Source: JAXLQL01 sp046331625
Lineage (GTDB): Bacteria; Acidobacteriota; Terriglobia; Bryobacterales; Bryobacteraceae
Direction: 5' to 3'
DNA length: 64,000 bases
Assembly (NCBI GenBank): GCA_046331625.1
Contig: JAXLQL010000005.1
Span: 310,001-374,000, forward strand
Below are positions 27,172 through 35,656 of the stretch, piece by piece. The notes under the pieces were generated by a model. It searched no databases, was not told the DNA's origin, and was given only the letters and a program-made list of their open reading frames with translations. The stretch's first letter is position 1, and each line of letters begins with the position of its first letter. The position numbers were made by a program, and so were the translations under genes.

Positions 27172-27330
27172 AGCAGTGGCTTTGACGAGGGATTTCACCG
27201 CGTCGATCGCCGCTGGGTGTTTCGACAATCGCATCATGTCGCGGCAGGCCGGGTTGGTCACGTCCATCGAATGGGCGGGGGGATCTAGTTCGCCGCCATT
27301 GCGGGGAGCAATCTGTAGCACAATGAGCCA
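27172..27330 (-). pseudogene. Truncated iscU/sufU copy with internal deletion
   Basis: In frame on the minus strand, APRNGGELDPPAHSMDVTNP, ACRDMMRLS and KHPAAIDAVKSLVKATAG match the intact scaffold gene at 28789-29151 (NPRNVGELDPPAHRVDVTNP, ACGDMMRLS, KHAAALCIDAVRALVRV) at both protein and DNA level. About 65 residues between MMRLS and KH are gone, with the second and third cluster Cys, and CGD has become CRD. The junction lies at CGAC, a 4-bp sequence found at both deletion edges in the intact copy. This is a dead copy next to the E1 gene. Confidence 0.75.
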
Positions 27331-28106
27331 TGGGTGTTTTCGATCGGCTCTTTCGGAGAGAGCCTGTGCGTTTGAAGCTAGGCGACCCTGACTTGGCACC
27401 GGCCGCCGCCCTAAGGCAGCAAGTCGGCCTTCGAGGTGGAGCAGAAATCCGCGTCGAGGCGTTGGATCGGAAGTCGGCTTGGGCCGAGTGGCAACGCCGC
27501 CGCGTTGAAGTCGCGAAGACAGGCCGCTGGCCAATCATCCTCGGCCATGGACTTCCAGAGATGGAAGTAGACGACAGGACTCCGGAGTCTGTCTCGAGTG
27601 CGTCTCAGTTCCTCGACGTCGAGAAATCGCTCAAAACCCGCTTCGGCGAAATCGGATTGAACACCGCCGATATCTACGCTGAACTGGAGTACGACTTCGA
27701 TCTACGGCGGCTGGAATTGCGCGGACATCGCCAGCCGCGCTTTGATCTGATCGAAGAGATCGTCTTGGGCGCCTCCGTCAACCTGGTCGAAGTCCCCTGT
27801 GCCGAAGGATGGCAGGTTCCAGCGCACCTTCCCTTCGGCGATTGGAATGCGTGTCCGCCCGATGAATTCCATTGCGCGATTCTTCGCCGGTGGAGCGAGC
27901 GCTACGGCGCCGAACTGGTAGGAATGTCGCACGACGTCATCGAGCTCTATGTGCCCAAGCCGATCGACGACAAGGCGGCCGCCAAGCTGGTCGCGCAGGA
28001 AATGACCGCCTACTGCGAAGACATCGTCACGCAGGGATGCGGAACAGTTCGTGCGCTAGCGCAGGAGATCCTCGGCGCGAAACACTGGCTCTTCTGGTGG
28101 GACTAG
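27330..28106 (+). CDS. DUF4253-domain protein
   Basis: 258 residues. The C-terminal half has the DUF4253 pattern: PFGDWNACPPDEFHCAILRRWSERYGAELVGMSHDVIELYVPKP, then LVAQEMTAYCEDIVTQGCGTVRALAQEI, ending HWLFWWD. The N-terminal half (MGVFDRLFRREPVRLKLGD) is variable. The function of the family is not established. The gene lies on the opposite strand to its neighbours, between the broken and intact iscU copies, as part of a small accessory insert with the DUF433/DUF5615 pair. Confidence 0.8.
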   Translation: MGVFDRLFRREPVRLKLGDPDLAPAAALRQQVGLRGGAEIRVEALDRKSAWAEWQRRRVEVAKTGRWPIILGHGLPEMEVDDRTPESVSSASQFLDVEKSLKTRFGEIGLNTADIYAELEYDFDLRRLELRGHRQPRFDLIEEIVLGASVNLVEVPCAEGWQVPAHLPFGDWNACPPDEFHCAILRRWSERYGAELVGMSHDVIELYVPKPIDDKAAAKLVAQEMTAYCEDIVTQGCGTVRALAQEILGAKHWLFWWD

Positions 28107-28147
28107 TCGAGCTCACGAGGAGGCCGAACAAACTCTGGCCTGCGGTC

Positions 28148-28501
28148 CTACCGTTCTTTCCGGCTTCCTTTCCGCGTAAAGCGGCCGCATTCAATCTCCT
28201 GAAACGATCCCGAAGTAGCGGTGGATACTGCCATCGCGATAGCTTCGACGTGATACCTGATGATCGGCCAGTTCGTTGCCGAAAGCACTACGATGGCCAT
28301 TTGGCGTTCACGGAGATTCTGCTGATACTGAAGCTCCTGGTCGCCTGTTACGAACACATCGATGCCATACTGCTCCGCAACTCTTAGAAGCTCGCCGTTC
28401 TTGAGGCCGGACCAGCCCAGGTACTGGACGGTGAAGACTTCATGAGGATCGAGCCGCCGGCGCAGGCGGTGGTCCAGGTCTTCATCAATTAGGACCTTCA
28501 C
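28148..28501 (-). CDS. DUF5615 PIN-like toxin
   Basis: 117 residues. MKVLIDEDLDHRLRRRL, VQYLGWSGLKNGELLRVAEQYGIDVFVTGDQELQYQQNL matches the compact PIN-like DUF5615 family, with Asp at positions 6-10 and in TGDQ. These are usually the second gene of a DUF433/DUF5615 toxin-antitoxin pair. It overlaps the DUF433 gene by 4 bp. Confidence 0.85.
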   Translation of the reverse strand: MKVLIDEDLDHRLRRRLDPHEVFTVQYLGWSGLKNGELLRVAEQYGIDVFVTGDQELQYQQNLRERQMAIVVLSATNWPIIRYHVEAIAMAVSTATSGSFQEIECGRFTRKGSRKER

Positions 28502-28743
28502 TGCGACGGCTGCGTGCCGCGAGACTGATTGGCGAATTCAATCAGTCGCTGAATTTGCGACCGCGACAGAGAAGGAAAGCCTTCTTGAATGTCGTCGATT
28601 GTCTCGCCAAGGTCGTAGTCTTGCACGATGGTATCGGCAACAATGCGCGTGCCGCGCACTAGCGGCTTGCCCGACACCTTGCCGGGTACCCGCTCCACGA
28701 GTTCGCAACCGGCCCAGTCGACATAGCTATCTTTGTCCATCAT
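28498..28743 (-). CDS. DUF433 antitoxin
   Basis: 81 residues. ERVPGKVSGKPLVRGTRIVADTIVQDYDLGETIDDIQEGFPSLSRSQI is the DUF433 helix-turn-helix signature. ATG 28743 has a GGAGAGG ribosome site. It forms an operon with the DUF5615 gene. It should neutralise the toxin and repress its own promoter. Confidence 0.88.
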   Translation of the reverse strand: MMDKDSYVDWAGCELVERVPGKVSGKPLVRGTRIVADTIVQDYDLGETIDDIQEGFPSLSRSQIQRLIEFANQSRGTQPSQ

Positions 28744-28788
28744 GGCGCCTCTCCTCATCGTACCTTGCTCAAACAGGGGCTGTCGCAA

Positions 28789-29151
28789 TCAGCGAGAGGC
28801 CACGACCCTGACGAGCGCCCTCACCGCGTCGATACACAGCGCAGCAGCGTGTTTCGACTCCGCCGCGAGCCCCCCGAGAGCCTGCTCCACGTCGGCGCCC
28901 CGAAGCTGGCCGAGGCCGGCAGTCGTGCGGCCCAGCATCAACTCCGTGAGTGCGCTCCCAGCGGCAATCGAAGCTGTGCATCCGCGCGTCTTGTACCGGA
29001 CCTCGGCCACCTTCCCGTTTTCGAATCGCGCCGACAAACGCATCATGTCGCCGCAGGCTGGGTTGGTCACGTCCACCCGATGGGCGGGGGGATCTAGTTC
29101 GCCCACGTTGCGGGGATTCTGAAAGTGGTCGAGCAGGATGTCGGAGTGCAC
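28789..29151 (-). CDS. Iron-sulfur cluster assembly scaffold (IscU/SufU/NifU-N type)
   Basis: 120 residues from GTG 29151. Three cluster-ligand Cys are in place: NPACGDMMRL (Cys33 with Asp35), RGCTASIAAGSAL (Cys58) and AALCIDAV (Cys106). It builds Fe-S clusters and passes them to targets. The frame is open upstream, but the residues there do not match the family. A truncated second copy lies at 27172-27330, separated by a DUF4253 gene and a toxin-antitoxin pair. Confidence 0.9.
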   Translation of the reverse strand: MHSDILLDHFQNPRNVGELDPPAHRVDVTNPACGDMMRLSARFENGKVAEVRYKTRGCTASIAAGSALTELMLGRTTAGLGQLRGADVEQALGGLAAESKHAAALCIDAVRALVRVVASR

Positions 29152-29198
29152 GGGTTCCAGTGTAGCGGGATCCTGCGCGACAGCCGGCAGGCTGGCTG

Positions 29199-30179
29199 CT
29201 ACGCCTTCAGATGGAAGTAGCAGTGGATGTGCGGCACGCCGCGGAAGTACCACACCATGCCGGGACCCTCGATTTGCCACGTGTCCCACACCTGGTCTGA
29301 CCCAATGTCGTACTCACCGCCGAACCACGAAATCCGAAGCTGATCCACCATCTTCTTCTTCCGGATGGTCTCGATGGTGGCCTTGACGTCGTCTTCGCGG
29401 AACATCGCCATCATGCCGCGCATCGTCTCGAGGAGCAGCTTCTTTTGATCGCCGCTAAGTTCCGAGCAAGGCAAACCCCGTTTCTCGGTCGCTATCTGGA
29501 TGACCGTGTTCGGCTCCTCCCCACGTGGAGCGACCGACACCAAACCCATTGCCCGCTGGCGGCCATCGAGGGCATCCACAAATCGATTGAAGATCTTGCC
29601 TTGATACCAGTAGGGATTGCCGGGGTGGTCTTTGGTCTCGTTGAAATTCTCGCGGCCGACCTTCACCGGATGCGGGTAGTGTCCATAGAAGATCGGAGCG
29701 CCACCGAATCCGTGCCCCTCGTCGAAGTGCGCGTTGCAGCGCCGCGTGACGTGGTGGCCCGTGAAGATGAACTCGAAGTTCTCGTCTTCGGGTGTGCCGA
29801 AGAAGCCAGCCGAGGGAGCGTTCTTCGGCTCGCCGTACTGGTCAATCAAAACCTGATTGTTGATCCCGGCGCGATGCTCGGGATTGTGCATCGTGTCGAA
29901 GATCTTGCCGATCAGTTCCTGCTGCTCCGGAGTAAAGGTGGACGGGATGCGATGCTCCGGATGGATGTACCACCAGTTGCTGATGAACTGGCGTTTCGGA
30001 TGATCCACGGCGAGGCAGATCTTTTCCCTTTGCGCATCGGAGAGGCTCTTGTAGAGCTGCGTCGGCAAAGAGTCGACTCTGCCTCTGCCCGCAGCGAGAA
30101 GGTTGTCCCCCGATGTGATTGCGCCGAGGCCCGCGGATGCGGCGGCCTGGATCCAAACGCGCCGGCTCAGTTGATTCAT
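29199..30179 (-). CDS. DUF3500-family protein with Tat signal
   Basis: About 326 residues from ATG 30179. The N-terminus MNQLSRRVWIQAAASAGLGA is a twin-arginine export signal. The body matches DUF3500: HPKRQFISNWWYIHPEHRIPS, FIFTGHHVTRRCNAHFDEG, GAPIFYGHYPH and the ending WDTWQIEGPGMVWYFRGVPHIHCYFH. Conserved His and Asp residues suggest a metal- or heme-related enzyme, but the activity is not established. Confidence 0.88.
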   Translation of the reverse strand: MNQLSRRVWIQAAASAGLGAITSGDNLLAAGRGRVDSLPTQLYKSLSDAQREKICLAVDHPKRQFISNWWYIHPEHRIPSTFTPEQQELIGKIFDTMHNPEHRAGINNQVLIDQYGEPKNAPSAGFFGTPEDENFEFIFTGHHVTRRCNAHFDEGHGFGGAPIFYGHYPHPVKVGRENFNETKDHPGNPYWYQGKIFNRFVDALDGRQRAMGLVSVAPRGEEPNTVIQIATEKRGLPCSELSGDQKKLLLETMRGMMAMFREDDVKATIETIRKKKMVDQLRISWFGGEYDIGSDQVWDTWQIEGPGMVWYFRGVPHIHCYFHLKA

Positions 30180-30260
30180 GGCTCCCCCCTCTACGGTGGA
30201 ACTCGAACGGGGCAAGTATACACCAGCCCCGCGTCCGAAGTTGGATCCGTATCGGTCCGA

Positions 30261-30665
30261 TCAGACGGGTATCAGCGTTGCCGTCGAATCCAGACGGCGT
30301 AGGTCGTGCGGATCGCTTGTGACAATGGGATCCCGCCGCTGCCGGGCCAGGATGACCACCGACGCGTCGATCACGTCCGAAGTCCCGGTAGCCCCGCAGA
30401 GTTCCCCACAAGATCGCGCCAGTTCCACATCGAGAGGAACAACCTCCACCTCATCGCTTCGCAAAAACCGCGCCAGTGTCGCCTGAACGCGGCCGTCTCG
30501 CCAAGCTTGTCCCACCACGCCGGACGGCACTCGAAAGACGCAGCCGTTGTCCAACGCCAGACGAAGCAAGGCAATCAAACGCTTGTCGCCGCGGTCAAGA
30601 GCGATCAGCGCCCCGGTATCCAACGTTATCCGCGCCGATGCGCTGCCATGACGCTTTTTGCCCAC
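30261..30665 (-). CDS. VapC-type PIN-domain toxin
   Basis: 134 residues. ITLDTGALIALDRGDKR carries the first PIN Asp. The later acidic residues are in PLDVELARSCGELCGATGTSDVIDASVVILARQRRDPIVTSDPHDLRRL. It is a predicted RNase toxin. The reading frame overlaps the upstream antitoxin gene by 40 bp, so the true start may be a little downstream. Confidence 0.85.
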   Translation of the reverse strand: MGKKRHGSASARITLDTGALIALDRGDKRLIALLRLALDNGCVFRVPSGVVGQAWRDGRVQATLARFLRSDEVEVVPLDVELARSCGELCGATGTSDVIDASVVILARQRRDPIVTSDPHDLRRLDSTATLIPV

Positions 30666-30865
30666 TTGATGTCTCCCGCCTTCGGCTCTCCATGCTGCTG
30701 GATCAAGTCGTGGACCAATACCCGGAGCGACTCACGTCTTTCCTGCTCCTCGAGCACTCGCGTGATGTATCCAGACACCGAATCCGCCCGTCCTGCACGA
30801 ACTTCCCGGTGGACTCTCGCCAGTTGGGCGTGGGGCAAGGTGATCGCAATCTTGGGCCTAGTCAT
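30626..30865 (-). CDS. Antitoxin of the second VapBC-like pair
   Basis: 79 residues. PKIAITLPHAQLARVHREVRAGRADSVSGYITRVLEEQ fits a ribbon-helix-helix antitoxin, and the C-terminal half (LHDLIQQHGEP-like, basic) should contact the toxin. It is directly upstream of the PIN gene. A pair of 7-bp direct repeats covers its start region (30862-30879). Confidence 0.75.
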   Translation of the reverse strand: MTRPKIAITLPHAQLARVHREVRAGRADSVSGYITRVLEEQERRESLRVLVHDLIQQHGEPKAGDIKWAKSVMAAHRRG

Positions 30866-30879
30866 ACCTATATCATACC
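30862..30879. promoter_or_regulatory. Antitoxin operator/-10 candidate: tandem TCATACC repeats
   Basis: TCATACC at 30862-30868 and again at 30873-30879, separated by TATA, give an 11-bp repeat period. On the minus strand this reads GGTATGATATAGGTATGA and contains a TATGAT -10-like box only 6-7 bases before the antitoxin ATG. This suggests a leaderless, self-repressed transcript (inference). Confidence 0.4.
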
Positions 30880-31117
30880 TCTCGTGCGCCGGATACGAAG
30901 GGCAGCCGTGATGGTGCTTGGGAAGTTCGCCAGCGAACCCGGCGATAGTTCGTGCTTAGCGTGCCTGGAGGACCGGCGTCGCGATCTCGATTCCTGCGCT
31001 CCTGTTCGCGCTTCCGCAGCAGAAATGATTCGCTCGAGGCGGGGTGTGCTGGATCGACTCGACGGAATCCTACGGATATCATAACGATCGCAGCCGTCGC
31101 GTTAGACTGGTGTGCTG

Positions 31118-31957
31118 ATGAAGCGCATTGCACTGTTCTCACTGCTCGCAGGCACGCTGGCCGCCGCCGACCCGAACAAAAAAGAATGGGTCCAGCTATT
31201 CAACGGCAAGAACCTCGACGGCTGGATCCCGAAGATCACGGGCTACGAGGTCGGCGAGAATTTCGGCAACACGTTCCGCGTGCGGAACAAGTCGCTCGTC
31301 GTCTCTTATGACCAGTACGACAAGTTCAACAGCCGCTTCGGCCACATCTTCTACAAGGACAAGTTCTCCTACTACACGATCGCGGTCGAGTATCGCTTCA
31401 TCGGCGAGCAATGTCCCGGCGGACCCGGCTGGGCGCTCCGCAACAGCGGCATCATGGTCCACGGGCAGCCGGCACAGACCATGAAGAAGGATCAGGATTT
31501 TCCGATCTCGATCGAGGTCCAGTTGCTCGGCGGCGACGGCGCCAAGGAGCGCACCACATGCAACCTGTGCACGCCGGGCACGAACGTCGAGATCGACGGC
31601 AAGCTCTTCACGCGGCACTGCGTTAATTCGAAGTCGAAGACCTATCACGGCGAACAATGGGTGCGGGCCGAGGCCACCGTGCTCGGGAGCGAATCCATCA
31701 AGCACGTGGTGAACGGCGAAGTGGTGCTCGAGTATCAGAAGCCGCAGATCGGGGGCGGTGCGGTGTCGAACTTCGATCCCGCGGTGAAGCGCGATGGCGA
31801 ACTGCTGACCGAAGGTTCGATCTCGCTGCAGAGCGAGAGCCATCCGATCGAGTTTCGAAAGGTAGAGCTGTTGAACTTGGTGGGCTGCATGGACCCGAAG
31901 GCGAAGAACTTCAAGAGCTACTACGTCAAGGCCGACAACTCGAAATGCAAGCACTGA
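31118..31957 (+). CDS. DUF1080 (3-keto-disaccharide hydrolase-type) secreted protein
   Basis: 279 residues. MKRIALFSLLAGTLAAAD is a signal peptide. EWVQLFNGKNLDGWIPKITG is the DUF1080 N-terminal signature. GWALRNSGIMVHGQ, FPISIEVQLLGGDG, QWVRAEATVLG and ITLQSESHPIEFRKVEL-like text follow the concanavalin-type sandwich used for sugar binding or hydrolysis. An extra Cys-rich tail (CMDPKAKNFKSYYVK...CKH) is present. ATG 31118 was chosen over GTG 31112. Confidence 0.88.
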   Translation: MKRIALFSLLAGTLAAADPNKKEWVQLFNGKNLDGWIPKITGYEVGENFGNTFRVRNKSLVVSYDQYDKFNSRFGHIFYKDKFSYYTIAVEYRFIGEQCPGGPGWALRNSGIMVHGQPAQTMKKDQDFPISIEVQLLGGDGAKERTTCNLCTPGTNVEIDGKLFTRHCVNSKSKTYHGEQWVRAEATVLGSESIKHVVNGEVVLEYQKPQIGGGAVSNFDPAVKRDGELLTEGSISLQSESHPIEFRKVELLNLVGCMDPKAKNFKSYYVKADNSKCKH

Positions 31958-31970
31958 CACACGAGGGCCG

Positions 31971-33128
31971 GTGGTGAGCTACTTCAACCTCCTGGCGGAC
32001 CGTGTGCGTCCGCGAGCATTCAACTCGCTGTTCCTGTTCGTCACGTCGCGCTGCAACTCCGTTTGCCGCACTTGCTTCTACTTCGACAAGCTGAACTCGC
32101 GAGACGACCTGACCTTCGAGCAGATCCAGCGGATTTCGGAGACCGCGCCGCGGTTCCGCAAGCTGTGGCTCTCGGGAGGAGAGCCCACATTGCGGGCGGA
32201 GCTCGGCGAGATCTGCGCGATGTTCGCGCGCAACAACGGAGTGGAGAACGTCAATCTGCCGACCAATGGGCTGGTTGCCGAAAAGGTGTTCGCCGCGGTG
32301 GACCGGATCGCGCGCGACGCCCCTGAAACCGCCGTCGACCTGAATTTCTCCTTCGATGGGCTCGCGAACACGCATGACGCCATCCGCGGCGTGCCCAACA
32401 ATTTCGAGCGATCACTCCAGACGTTGCGCGAAGCAACGCGGCGCTACGCGGGCAACCGGCGGATCCGCTGCAACGTGGTGAGCGTGATCACGCGCGAGAA
32501 CTATGACGAGATGGTGCGGCTGGGGCTCTACATGCTCGAAAACGCCGATGCCGACGGACAGTATTTTGAAACGATGCGCGGGCAGGCACCGGACCCTTCG
32601 CTGAAAGACCTCGATCGCGAGCAACTGGCCCGGCTGCACGCGCGGCTGATGCCGTTCCATCGCCGTTACGCGAAGAAGCTGTTCGCGCACCTGCCGGCTG
32701 GCGTGCGGCACGCCGCCGAGATCTACTATCTGGGAAATCTGCGCTTCCATTTCGACCTGCACGAGCAATGCTTCGAGCAGCCGCAGCGGTGGCCGATGCC
32801 GTGCACCGCCGGCCAGACAAGCCTGGTGATCGACCACAACGGAAAGTTCCGAGCCTGCGAGATGCGGGAACCGGTGGGCGACATCGCGCACTGGGGTTAT
32901 GACGTTCGCGCGGCGCTCGAATCCGGCGTGCTCACGCGCGAAGTGGCCGCGATCGGGAAAGCCGGCTGCTGGTGCACGCACAGTTGTTTCATCCAAGACA
33001 GCTCGAAGTTCTCGCCGCGCGTGCAACTGTTCGAAATCCCGTGGGCGTGGTGGCGTCAACGCAAGAATCGGCTGGGTGAAGCATCGCTCGACGAGGTGGC
33101 GCGTTACAAGGCGCTGGAGCTCGCCTGA
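31971..33128 (+). CDS. Radical SAM protein with SPASM-like C-terminal Cys cluster
   Basis: 385 residues. The 4Fe-4S motif is CNSVCRTCFYF (CX3CX2C, residues about 28-35), followed by KLWLSGGEPTLRAELGEI and the TIM-barrel motif DLNFSFDGLANTHDAIRG. Near the C-terminus CTAGQTSLVIDHNGKFRACEMR and CWCTHSC supply further Cys typical of SPASM-type auxiliary clusters. The substrate is unknown. The GTG start at 31971 lies 14 bp after DUF1080; the stop overlaps the Nudix ATG. Confidence 0.88.
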   Translation: MVSYFNLLADRVRPRAFNSLFLFVTSRCNSVCRTCFYFDKLNSRDDLTFEQIQRISETAPRFRKLWLSGGEPTLRAELGEICAMFARNNGVENVNLPTNGLVAEKVFAAVDRIARDAPETAVDLNFSFDGLANTHDAIRGVPNNFERSLQTLREATRRYAGNRRIRCNVVSVITRENYDEMVRLGLYMLENADADGQYFETMRGQAPDPSLKDLDREQLARLHARLMPFHRRYAKKLFAHLPAGVRHAAEIYYLGNLRFHFDLHEQCFEQPQRWPMPCTAGQTSLVIDHNGKFRACEMREPVGDIAHWGYDVRAALESGVLTREVAAIGKAGCWCTHSCFIQDSSKFSPRVQLFEIPWAWWRQRKNRLGEASLDEVARYKALELA

Positions 33129-33520
33129 TGCTGACTGTCGTAGCCGCAGTCATCGAACGCGATGGCAAGATTCTGATTTGCCAGCGGCGCAAGGGCGCTT
33201 CGCACGAGCTCAAGTGGGAGTTCCCTGGCGGCAAGGTGGAGCCGCACGAGCATCCGCGCGCGGCGCTGCGCCGGGAGCTCGAAGAAGAGTTGGACATCGA
33301 CGCCTCGATCGGAGAAGAGATCACGCGCTACGAGCACACCTATCCCGGCAAGCCGCCGTTGCAGTTGATCTTCCTACGAGTGGATCGCTTCCGGGGCGAG
33401 CCACGCAACAAGATCTTCGAAGACATCCGATGGGAGCGCGCGGCACGATTCCCCGACTACGATTTTCTCGATGGCGACCTGGACTTCGTGCGGCGCATGG
33501 CTCGCGAAGCCGGCAGTTGA
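33128..33520 (+). CDS. Nudix hydrolase (MutT-like)
   Basis: 130 residues. The Nudix box is GGKVEPHEHPRAALRRELEE followed by ELDI. The N-terminal VVAAVIERDGKILICQRRKG is typical of the MutT/8-oxo-dGTPase branch. It hydrolyses a nucleoside diphosphate linked to another group, possibly oxidised dGTP. It overlaps the radical SAM stop by one base. Confidence 0.92.
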   Translation: MLTVVAAVIERDGKILICQRRKGASHELKWEFPGGKVEPHEHPRAALRRELEEELDIDASIGEEITRYEHTYPGKPPLQLIFLRVDRFRGEPRNKIFEDIRWERAARFPDYDFLDGDLDFVRRMAREAGS

Positions 33521-33556
33521 CGCCGCCGGCCCGGGGCGAGTATAACTCAGGATGCC

Positions 33557-34525
33557 ATGAAGCAAACCACTCTCATCGCGGGCCTGCTCGCATTCGCGGG
33601 CGTTGCCCTCTATACCAGCGTCAACACGGTTTCCGCGCAGAACGGCGACTACAAGCCGAAGCGGATCAACAAGGCGATCGAACTCCTGGAACAGGGCCAG
33701 CCGATCTACTACACAGGCGGCAGCGGCGGCTACGAAGAAGGCAAGAAACTAGCCGGAACCTGGGCCGACTACATCAACTATGAAATGGAGCACGGAGCGC
33801 TCGACTTCACCGCGCTGCGCAATTTCATGCGCGGGCTGGTGGATGGCGGTCCCACCAAGAGCGGCCACCGGACTCCTGCAGTAATCGTGACCTTGCCGGT
33901 TCTCGGCGTCGATGAAATGCACATGAAGGCGAACTTCTGGGTGGTGCAGCAGACTCAGGCTTGCGGCGTTCACGGGATACTGCTCTGCCACGCGCGCGAT
34001 CCAGAGGCGGTGAAGATCTTCGTGCGGTCGATGCGTTATCCGAATGCCAAGCCGGTGGTGCCCGAGTTGGGCGAAGGGCTGCTCGGCAACGGCAGCCAAG
34101 GATTCGCATCGCGGATCTGGGGTATTTCGGCGGCCGAGTATTCGAAGAAGGCTGATCCGTGGCCGCTCAACCCGCAGGGCGAGTTCCTGCTGGGGCTGAA
34201 GATCGAAGACAAGTATGCGCTTGCGAATGCGCAGAAGGTGGCTTCGGTGCCAGGCATTGGGTTCGCGGAGTGGGGTCCTGGCGACATGGGCATTTCGCTT
34301 GACCTGCCAGACGGTCACGGCGCCAACGAGACGCTGCATCCGAAAATGCGCGACGCGCGAGCGACGGTGTTGGCTGCGTGCAAGAAGGCGAAGATCGCGT
34401 TCCTGAACACGGTCAGGCCCACCGATGTCGAGAAGATGATCGACGAGGGCGTCCGAGTGGGTTCGGGCGGGCAGGAAGCAGCGGAGAAGGGCCGGCGATA
34501 CACGAAGCGGCAGATGCCCTGGTAG
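33557..34525 (+). CDS. Secreted HpcH/HpaI aldolase-family protein
   Basis: 322 residues. MKQTTLIAGLLAFAGVALYTSVNTVSA is a signal peptide. The barrel segments PIYYTGGSGGYEEGKKLAGTWADYINYEMEHGALDFTALR, QACGVHGILLCHARDPEAV, VPGIGFAEWGPGDMGISL and KIAFLNTVRPTDVEKMIDEGV correspond to HpcH/HpaI aldolases, which normally act in the cytoplasm. The metal Glu and Asp positions look partly kept (AEWGPGDM). An exported aldolase is unusual outside Acidobacteriota and Planctomycetota. Confidence 0.82.
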   Translation: MKQTTLIAGLLAFAGVALYTSVNTVSAQNGDYKPKRINKAIELLEQGQPIYYTGGSGGYEEGKKLAGTWADYINYEMEHGALDFTALRNFMRGLVDGGPTKSGHRTPAVIVTLPVLGVDEMHMKANFWVVQQTQACGVHGILLCHARDPEAVKIFVRSMRYPNAKPVVPELGEGLLGNGSQGFASRIWGISAAEYSKKADPWPLNPQGEFLLGLKIEDKYALANAQKVASVPGIGFAEWGPGDMGISLDLPDGHGANETLHPKMRDARATVLAACKKAKIAFLNTVRPTDVEKMIDEGVRVGSGGQEAAEKGRRYTKRQMPW

Positions 34526-34603
34526 CTCGTGGGTGGAATCGGCGGTTGGGTTGCCGCGGCATTGTCGCGGCAACCCGCCGGCAGCCGAGCGGGGAAAGGG
34601 GTC

Positions 34604-35482
34604 CTACCCAGCCCAGGGCGCGTTGACGTCGATGTTGTACTGAGCGAATTTCGCGGTCACCAGTTGGAAGAACGTAAGCCGATTGGGAGAACCATGGCGC
34701 GGCTGAGCAAGGGGCACGTCGTGAGTGCCGTTGTTGGTTGCGTGGCCGGTTACGGCCTCGATCATGGCCCAAGCGATCAAGTTGGTCCGCACCATCCCAA
34801 AACTGGTGCCGACATTCCACTGCGCGCCGGACACTTCTGGGCCAATGGAGACTCCCCACGAGATCCGTTCCGTCATGGGCGGGATGTCGTTTCGAAAGAG
34901 ATCGCCGAACCCCGAGATTCGCCGAGCCAAGTGCGCGGCGATTTGTTTACCGCCTTCCGGATTGATGTAGATCACGATGATGTCGGGCCGTCCGTTGAAA
35001 GCCTCGTTGGCGAAGGCAATCTTCATCGCCGCGACGACATCGCCGTAGATCCCCCGGTTGGCCAGCGCCATGTACGCAGTGGCTAGGGGCCTCGCCAAGA
35101 CGTTGGGCGCGGGGTGAACGGGCTGGGGCGGCCTGACAGCGAGCCCCATGATTCGCTGGAACAAGGCGGCGGCGGTCGGTAATTTGGCGTTGAGGTAGAT
35201 CCGGTAGGCGGCGTTCGAAGAGGCGGCGGAGTTGTTGTCCCAGACGTAGGCCCAGTCTCGGCGATTCACGACCCAACCGCTGTTCGGCGGAGCAACGATG
35301 CCGTTGACCAACACGTTGTAGGCCGGTTTGGTGATGCCGGTGTTGCCAGCTCCGTGCATGGGGGCGTACATCGCGTAGACGCGATCCTCGACGGTGTCTC
35401 CCGTGGGATCCGCGGCTCCGTACATGAGCACGTCCCGGTTCTCCCACACGCCGGCGAGAAACGAACTCATTTCGGTGTGCAT
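34604..35482 (-). CDS. HopA1-family-like protein (hypothetical)
   Basis: 292 residues. Segments WDNNSAASSNAAYRIYLNAK, AYMALANRGIYGDVVAAMKIAFANEAFNGRPDIIVIYIN and SWGVSIGPEV with GTSFGMVRTNLIAWAMIEA follow the pattern I know from the HopA1 effector-like family, which is also found in non-pathogenic bacteria. No secretion signal is evident. No type III genes are in the window. The function in soil bacteria is unknown. The match is from memory of the family pattern and is moderate. Confidence 0.5.
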   Translation of the reverse strand: MHTEMSSFLAGVWENRDVLMYGAADPTGDTVEDRVYAMYAPMHGAGNTGITKPAYNVLVNGIVAPPNSGWVVNRRDWAYVWDNNSAASSNAAYRIYLNAKLPTAAALFQRIMGLAVRPPQPVHPAPNVLARPLATAYMALANRGIYGDVVAAMKIAFANEAFNGRPDIIVIYINPEGGKQIAAHLARRISGFGDLFRNDIPPMTERISWGVSIGPEVSGAQWNVGTSFGMVRTNLIAWAMIEAVTGHATNNGTHDVPLAQPRHGSPNRLTFFQLVTAKFAQYNIDVNAPWAG

Positions 35483-35656
35483 GGTGTCCCGAATGCTAGC
35501 ACATGGAAGCGCTGAAATCTCGGGATCTATGGCCGATCTATAACTCTGATTCCAGGGACGATGCAGAGCCCAAGCCGATCCGCCGTTCCTAAGTGCACAA
35601 CGGAGTTGGGGCGGCGCGTACTTCCACTGCCTCGAGGGCGCCCCGCCCTGTGCCGG

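Noticed and set aside
27330..27534. Extension of the truncated iscU frame into a longer minus-strand protein
   Set aside because: Upstream of about 27330 it is antisense of the DUF4253 gene and no longer resembles IscU.
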